In this document: piece by piece, positions 61,484 to 64,000 of the stretch
Layout: every line of letters begins with the position of its first letter
Position numbering within the stretch: position 1 is the stretch's first letter
Assembly (NCBI RefSeq): GCF_031157275.1
Contig: NZ_JAVIFW010000003.1
Location: 460,813 to 524,812 of the forward strand
Length of the DNA: 64,000 bases
From: Streptomyces sp. LHD-70
GTDB taxonomy: Bacteria > Actinomycetota > Actinomycetes > Streptomycetales > Streptomycetaceae
Direction of reading: 5' to 3'
Translations under genes and position numbers: made by a program
The notes under the pieces: generated by a model
What the model was told of the DNA's origin: nothing
Seen by the model: the letters and a program-made list of their open reading frames with translations, nothing else
The model's database searches: none

Positions 61484-63172
61484 ATGACCTACGCCATCAC
61501 CCAGACCTGCTGCAGCGACGCCACCTGCGTCGCCGTGTGCCCGGTCAACTGCATCCACCCCACCCCGCAGGAGCGGGCCTTCGGCAGCACCGAGATGCTG
61601 CACGTCGACCCGAAGGCCTGCATCGACTGCGGGGCCTGCGCCGACGCCTGCCCGGTGGACGCGATCTTCCCGGTGGACAGCCTGTCCCCGTCCCAGGCGC
61701 AGTACGCGGAGATCAACGCCGCCTACTACGCGGACGACGCGGACGAGGCCGATGCCGAGCCTCAACAGGCCGCCGCGGGGCCGAACTTCCACACCTGGGA
61801 GGAGCCGACGTTCGAGCGCAGCCTGCCCTCCGACTTCGGGCCGATCCGCGTCGCGGTCGTCGGCACCGGCCCTGCCGGGATGTACGCGGCGGAGGATCTG
61901 CTCCTGCATACCAACGCCGAGGTCACCCTGATCGACCGGCTGCCCGTCGCGGGCGGGCTCGTGCGGTACGGCGTCGCGCCGGACCACCCGCGCACCAAGA
62001 AGGTCTCGGAGACCTTCGCGCGGTTCCACGACCACCCGCGGGTCCGCATGGCGCTCGGCATCGAGGTGGGCCGCGAGGTCACCGCCGAGGAGATCGCCGC
62101 CCACCACGACGCCGTGATCTACGCGGTGGGCGCCCGTGCCGACCGCCAACTCGGCATACCCGGCGAGGAGTTGAGCGGAAGCATCGCCGCCGCCACCTTC
62201 GTCGCCTGGTACAACGGCCACCCCGACACGGCCCCGGACGCCGTCGACCTGAACGCCGAGCGCGTGGTCGTCGTCGGCAACGGCAACGTCGCCCTCGACG
62301 TCGCCCGGATCCTCGTCGCCGACCCGGACGAGCTGGCCCGTACCGACATCGCCGACCACGCGCTCGCCGCCCTGCGCGCGAGCAGCGTGCGGGAGGTGGT
62401 GCTGCTCGGGCGGCGCGGCCCCGAGCACGCGGCGTACACGAGGTCCGAGCTGATCGCCCTCAAGCACCTGCCCGGCGTGGAACTCGTCGTCGACGACGAG
62501 GACGCGCGTACGGCCGCCGCCATCGCGGCGGCCGGACCGCAGGACAAGGCGGCCCTGCTCTCGGACGTCCCGCGCCGCGCCACGGACTGGTCGGCCGCGC
62601 CCGCGGCGGGCCGCCGGATCGTCTTCCGCTTCCACTCGGTGCCGGTCGAGGCCACGGGCGGCGGTGCGGTACGGGGCGTGCGCGTGACGGGGCCGGCCGC
62701 CGAGGGTCAACAGGCGGGCGGGGAGCGGGAGATCGCGGCCGGGATGCTGCTGCGCGCCGTCGGCTACCGGGGCGTGGCCGTACCCGGACTGCCCTTCGAC
62801 GAGGCGAGCGGAACCGTCCCGCACGAGCGCGGACGCGTGCGGGGCAGGGCGGGGACGTATGTCGTGGGCTGGATCAAGCGCGGGCCGTCCGGCGGGATCG
62901 GCGCCAACCGCACCTGCGCGGCCGAGACCGTCGGCACGCTCCTCGGCGACGCGGTGGCCGGTGCGCTGCCCGCGCCGACCGGCACGGCGCGCTCGTTCCA
63001 GCGCCTCGCGCGCAGCCGCAACCGCCGCCTGGTGGACGCCCGCGGGCAGGCCGCGATCGACCGCGCGGAGATCGCCCGCGGCCGCCGCGACGGCCGCCCC
63101 CGCGCGAAGCTGACGACGATCGCGGAGCTGGTGTCGGCGGCACGGGGCGGGCGCTGGACGCTGACGCGGTGA
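61484..63172 (+). CDS. Ferredoxin - ferredoxin/NADP+ reductase fusion (FprB-like)
   Basis: 562 residues. N-terminal 7Fe/8Fe-type ferredoxin (residues 1-75): CCSDATCVAVCPVNCIHP and CIDCGACADACPVDAIFPV. Then an adrenodoxin reductase-like flavoprotein: VAVVGTGPAGMYAAEDLLLH (FAD), VAGGLVRYGVAPDHPRTKKV, VVGNGNVALDVARIL (NADP) and VVGWIKRGPSGGIGANRTCA. Likely electron supply for the AurF-like oxygenase 68 nt upstream. Ends with a basic helix-rich tail. Confidence 0.93.
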   Translation: MTYAITQTCCSDATCVAVCPVNCIHPTPQERAFGSTEMLHVDPKACIDCGACADACPVDAIFPVDSLSPSQAQYAEINAAYYADDADEADAEPQQAAAGPNFHTWEEPTFERSLPSDFGPIRVAVVGTGPAGMYAAEDLLLHTNAEVTLIDRLPVAGGLVRYGVAPDHPRTKKVSETFARFHDHPRVRMALGIEVGREVTAEEIAAHHDAVIYAVGARADRQLGIPGEELSGSIAAATFVAWYNGHPDTAPDAVDLNAERVVVVGNGNVALDVARILVADPDELARTDIADHALAALRASSVREVVLLGRRGPEHAAYTRSELIALKHLPGVELVVDDEDARTAAAIAAAGPQDKAALLSDVPRRATDWSAAPAAGRRIVFRFHSVPVEATGGGAVRGVRVTGPAAEGQQAGGEREIAAGMLLRAVGYRGVAVPGLPFDEASGTVPHERGRVRGRAGTYVVGWIKRGPSGGIGANRTCAAETVGTLLGDAVAGALPAPTGTARSFQRLARSRNRRLVDARGQAAIDRAEIARGRRDGRPRAKLTTIAELVSAARGGRWTLTR

Positions 63173-63396
63173 GGCGAGCGGGGGCGCAGCCCCCGTAATG
63201 AGGTAGCCAGGCTGCCGGGGGCGGGGCTAAAGTCGCACACGTGACTGCCGGGTCGGCCATGTGCCATGTACGAGACGGGTTCCCGGCCTCGGCTTGAGCC
63301 CGAGGCGGGCCAGAGCCCCGCCCCCATCCTTCGTGTCCCCTGTTTCCCGTACGGACATACGGACGTACGGAATCCCAGACCCGAAGGAATCTCATC

Positions 63397-63798
63397 ATGT
63401 CTGAACTCCCCAGCACCATCGCGCAGTTGAACCACACCGCCGTCTTCGCGACGGACCGTCAGCTCTCCGCCGAGTTCCTCGCGGTGATCCTCGGCCTGAA
63501 GGTGAGCGCGCCGTTCGGGCTCTTCCTGCCCGTCGACCTAGGCAACGGCGTCACGCTCGACTACTACGAGATGACGAACGAGCCCATCCAGTCCCAGCAC
63601 TACGCCTTCCTCGTGCCGGACGAGCAGTTCGACGGCATGATCGCCCGGCTCGACGCCGTCGGCGTCACGTACTACGCCGACCCGAGCCACACCGAACCCG
63701 GCCGGATCAACCGGCTGTTCGGCGGCCGCGGCGCGTACTTCGACGACCCCGACGGCCACAACATGGAGATCATGACGCGGCCTTACGCGCGCCCGTAG
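63397..63798 (+). CDS. VOC/glyoxalase superfamily protein
   Basis: 133 residues, ATG 63397 after GAAGGAATCTCATC. VOC modules: AQLNHTAVFATDRQLSAEFLAVILGL with the metal His, HYAFLVPDEQFDGMIARLDAVG, and GRGAYFDDPDGHNMEIMTRP with His and Glu ligands. Metal-dependent small enzyme or binding protein, substrate unknown. The gene is preceded by repeated TACGGAC motifs (63347-63370). Confidence 0.88.
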   Translation: MSELPSTIAQLNHTAVFATDRQLSAEFLAVILGLKVSAPFGLFLPVDLGNGVTLDYYEMTNEPIQSQHYAFLVPDEQFDGMIARLDAVGVTYYADPSHTEPGRINRLFGGRGAYFDDPDGHNMEIMTRPYARP

Positions 63799-63830
63799 GG
63801 CGTTTCCCGCCGACCTCAGGGGGTGCGATG

Positions 63831-63859
63831 TGCATCATGCATGTCACATGTACGATGCA
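63831..63859. promoter_or_regulatory. 29-bp dyad, TGCATC...GATGCA
   Basis: Centre at 63845; 12 of 14 pairs match (arms TGCATC and GATGCA, inner CATGT/ACATG). Lies before whatever follows the window end; a regulator operator is likely. Confidence 0.65.
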
Positions 63860-63914
63860 TGCCACCGCAGTCGCGGAAGTCCCCCCTCAGGAAGGCGAGG
63901 CGGCGCAGGGGGGG

Positions 63915-63994
<80 letters not shown>

Positions 63995-64000
63995 CGGGGA

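Noticed and set aside
60481..63172. Biosynthetic gene cluster around the AurF-type oxygenase
   Set aside because: No synthase, transferase or resistance gene is adjacent, so only an enzyme-reductase pair is supported.

Overview
The window is about 70+ % GC with G/C-biased third codon positions, frequent GTG/TTG starts, Lsr2, an LVIVD/DUF305 pair, DUF4436, TSUP and Rrf2 genes and Streptomyces-type intergenic repeats. It reads as chromosomal DNA of a Streptomyces or close relative. I see no rRNA, tRNA, CRISPR array, prophage or intact transposase. The last ~80 bases are an almost pure G run, which is more likely a sequencing or contig-end artefact than biology.

Layout. 1-4.7 kb: a secreted DUF305 lipoprotein diverging from an LVIVD-repeat protein, a TetR regulator, a VOC protein and an unknown protein. 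4.7-9.9 kb: a sialic-acid catabolic operon (nanA-nanK-nanE-nanT) diverging from a FadR-type regulator, followed by a secreted GH29 fucosidase with a PA14 domain, which suggests use of host or mucin-type glycans. 12-13.7 kb: a secreted alpha-amylase with a near-perfect 32-bp operator palindrome just after its promoter. 13.7-15.4 kb: an ImmA/IrrE-type metallopeptidase coupled to a DUF6545 membrane protein. 15.6-19.7 kb: a probable sulfur module (DszC/SfnB-like monooxygenase, TSUP exporter, Rrf2 regulator, polycysteine leader ORF and a winged-helix protein), interrupted by a 173-bp MITE. 19.8-29.4 kb: a secreted GH65/CBM32 enzyme, a decayed acyl-CoA ligase fragment, DUF4436, two paralogous membrane proteins, an unknown DNA-binding-like protein, RNase HI with a zinc-finger tail, and a GH18 chitinase with a DasR-like site inside its promoter.

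29.4-33.2 kb: one 1,250-residue protein with an N-terminal HTH, a P-loop NTPase and about 22 tandem 32-residue helical repeats. It diverges from a small membrane protein, and the gap between them carries five TTCCGA half-sites. This is the best candidate here for an uncharacterised sensing or defence-like system. 33.6-38.1 kb: a Tat-exported beta-propeller/amidohydrolase fusion and small secreted or unknown proteins.

38.1-53.1 kb: a large acid-sugar locus. A six-gene operon (enolase-superfamily dehydratase, zinc dehydrogenase, U32-like protein, ChvE-type binding protein, GguA ATPase, GguB permease) diverges from an IclR regulator and SMP-30 lactonase. A second operon encodes galactarate/L-talarate dehydratase, 5-dehydro-4-deoxyglucarate dehydratase and alpha-ketoglutarate-semialdehyde dehydrogenase, and diverges from a LysR regulator followed by an SDR dehydrogenase. 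Together they make a nearly complete non-phosphorylative route from sugar or aldarate to alpha-ketoglutarate.

53.2-64 kb: DUF4287, enoyl-CoA hydratase, a membrane acyltransferase, a CynX/NimT MFS transporter, a PepSY protein, leaderless lsr2, glutathione peroxidase, an AurF-type diiron oxygenase followed by a ferredoxin-ferredoxin reductase fusion (behind two palindromic operators), and a VOC protein.
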